From: Sideroxydans sp.
GTDB lineage: Bacteria; Pseudomonadota; Gammaproteobacteria; Burkholderiales; Gallionellaceae
Assembly: GCA_020057805.1 (NCBI GenBank)
Contig: JAGVFD010000075.1
Span: 1 to 7,882 of the forward strand
Length of the DNA: 7,882 nt
Direction of reading: 5' to 3'
Shown here: positions 7,471 to 7,882 of the stretch, piece after piece
How the letters are laid out: each line of letters begins with the position of its first letter
Position numbering within the stretch: position 1 is the first letter of the stretch
Made by a program: the position numbers and the translations under genes
Notes under the pieces: model-generated
Told to the model about the DNA's origin: nothing
The model's input: only the letters and a program-made list of their open reading frames with translations
The model's database searches: none

Positions 7471-7639
7471 GCATCGCTTACAGAAGCGGCCATTCACTTG
7501 GCGGCTTGTAGTCTGCTGTTAGGCTAATTAAGTTCCATTTTGTGAAAGTAAATGATGGGGCATTGGGTGCGCAGCGCAATAATTCAAGCGAGCGCATAGA
7601 TATGTAGCAGCCGCGGTTAGAAAATAAATGAATAAAGGC
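7461..7639. other. Intergenic stretch without a supported gene
   Basis: This lies between the divergent efflux operon and the tRNA promoter. No frame gives a convincing protein; the one long reverse-strand reading frame is the complement of the tRNA. Visible structure is limited to a small hairpin CGCTT-ACAG-AAGCG (7475-7488) and a GC-rich interrupted hairpin (7568-7596: arms TGCGC/GCGCA, inner CGC/GCG, 10-base loop). Neither is followed by a T-run. A small RNA cannot be excluded. Confidence 0.4.
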
Positions 7640-7668
7640 TTGACCATGTACGGTCATGCCAATAGAAT
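7640..7668 (+). promoter_or_regulatory. Promoter of the initiator tRNA gene
   Basis: TTGACC (7640-7645) and TAGAAT (7663-7668) are 17 bases apart, each one base from consensus. A GC-rich discriminator GCGCCCCC follows, typical of stable-RNA promoters under stringent (ppGpp/DksA) control. Transcription would start near 7675, about ten bases before the mature tRNA. A 16-base imperfect dyad (TGACC-N6-GGTCA, 7641-7656) overlaps the -35 and spacer. Confidence 0.75.
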
Positions 7669-7685
7669 GCGCCCCCTCAAACAGA

Positions 7686-7762
<77 letters not shown>

Positions 7763-7789
7763 AATTAGAAATACAGTGCAAAAAATTAG

Positions 7790-7824
7790 TTGACGAAATA
7801 ATTTTAGTCCCTATAATGCGCACC
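7790..7824 (+). promoter_or_regulatory. Strong rRNA-operon-like promoter (P1 type)
   Basis: TTGACG (7790-7795), a 16-base spacer and a perfect TATAAT (7812-7817) are followed by the discriminator GCGCACC. Upstream, 7763-7789 is A/T-rich with an A-run, as in UP elements that bind the RNA polymerase alpha C-terminal domain. The 16-base spacer and GC-rich discriminator are hallmarks of growth-rate-regulated rrn P1 promoters. Together with the boxA-like element downstream, this points to a ribosomal RNA operon starting here on the plus strand. Confidence 0.72.
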
Positions 7825-7830
7825 TCTTCG

Positions 7831-7842
7831 ACGCCGAGGCGT
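7831..7842 (+). promoter_or_regulatory. Short leader hairpin, possible boxB
   Basis: ACGC-CGAG-GCGT forms a 4-base stem with a 4-base loop just after the expected transcription start and about 20 bases before the boxA-like sequence. In rrn leaders a boxB-type hairpin precedes boxA, so the order fits. The stem is short and the assignment rests on context. Confidence 0.4.
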
Positions 7843-7860
7843 TAAAGAAAGCGGTAAAAA

Positions 7861-7872
7861 GCTCCTTAAAAA
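7861..7872 (+). promoter_or_regulatory. boxA-like antitermination element
   Basis: GCTCCTTAAAAA resembles the rrn boxA consensus (TGCTCTTTAACA), which is bound by NusB-NusE (S10) in the nascent RNA to stop Rho-dependent termination in untranslated rRNA. There are a few mismatches. It sits about 40 bases after the predicted start site, and the 16S rRNA gene would be expected shortly beyond the right edge. Confidence 0.55.
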
Positions 7873-7882
7873 TATATATAAA

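Noticed and set aside
7763..7789. Possible terminator after the tRNA
   Set aside because: The A-rich stretch has no hairpin before a T-run on the plus strand. It fits better as the UP-like element of the next promoter.

Overview
The window looks like ordinary chromosomal DNA from a Gram-negative proteobacterium, most likely a betaproteobacterium. This is inferred from three things: an outer-membrane/periplasm/inner-membrane RND efflux set, a small DUF3240 protein of the kind found beside CzcA in that class, and an initiator tRNA with an rRNA-type leader of proteobacterial pattern. Base composition is balanced and gene packing is tight. I cannot name a genus from the sequence alone.

Layout, right to left, because all protein genes lie on the minus strand. 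(1) 6285-7379, 3211-6285, 2903-3214 and 1575-2906 encode a periplasmic adaptor, an HME-type RND pump, a DUF3240 protein and a TolC-family outer-membrane channel. Together they form a complete trans-envelope heavy-metal efflux system. (2) 1321-1575 encodes an 84-residue SemiSWEET (PQ-loop) transporter whose start overlaps the stop of the channel gene. All five genes overlap their neighbours by 1 or 4 bases (TAATG or ATGA junctions), so they should be made from one mRNA, probably with coupled translation. A candidate promoter lies at 7431-7460. (3) After a 144-base gap holding its own candidate promoter comes acs (acetyl-CoA synthetase), which runs off the left edge with 392 codons present.

The right end is a stable-RNA region on the plus strand: initiator tRNA-fMet (7686-7762, CCA encoded) with a near-consensus promoter, followed by a strong promoter (TTGACG-16-TATAAT with a GC-rich discriminator), a short hairpin and a boxA-like element. 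This resembles the start of a ribosomal RNA operon whose 16S gene would begin just beyond the window. The stretch 7461-7639 holds no gene I can support.

How the genes work together: the pump takes metal ions from the periplasm or cytoplasm, the adaptor bridges it to the channel, and the channel releases the ions outside. The DUF3240 protein may be an accessory or sensor. Why a sugar-type SemiSWEET is locked into the same transcript is not obvious and is the most interesting point here. The RND pump also combines a CusA-like TM4 signature with a porter domain that appears to lack the CusA methionine triad, so its metal cannot be assigned with confidence. I saw no mobile element, CRISPR array or wholly new system.
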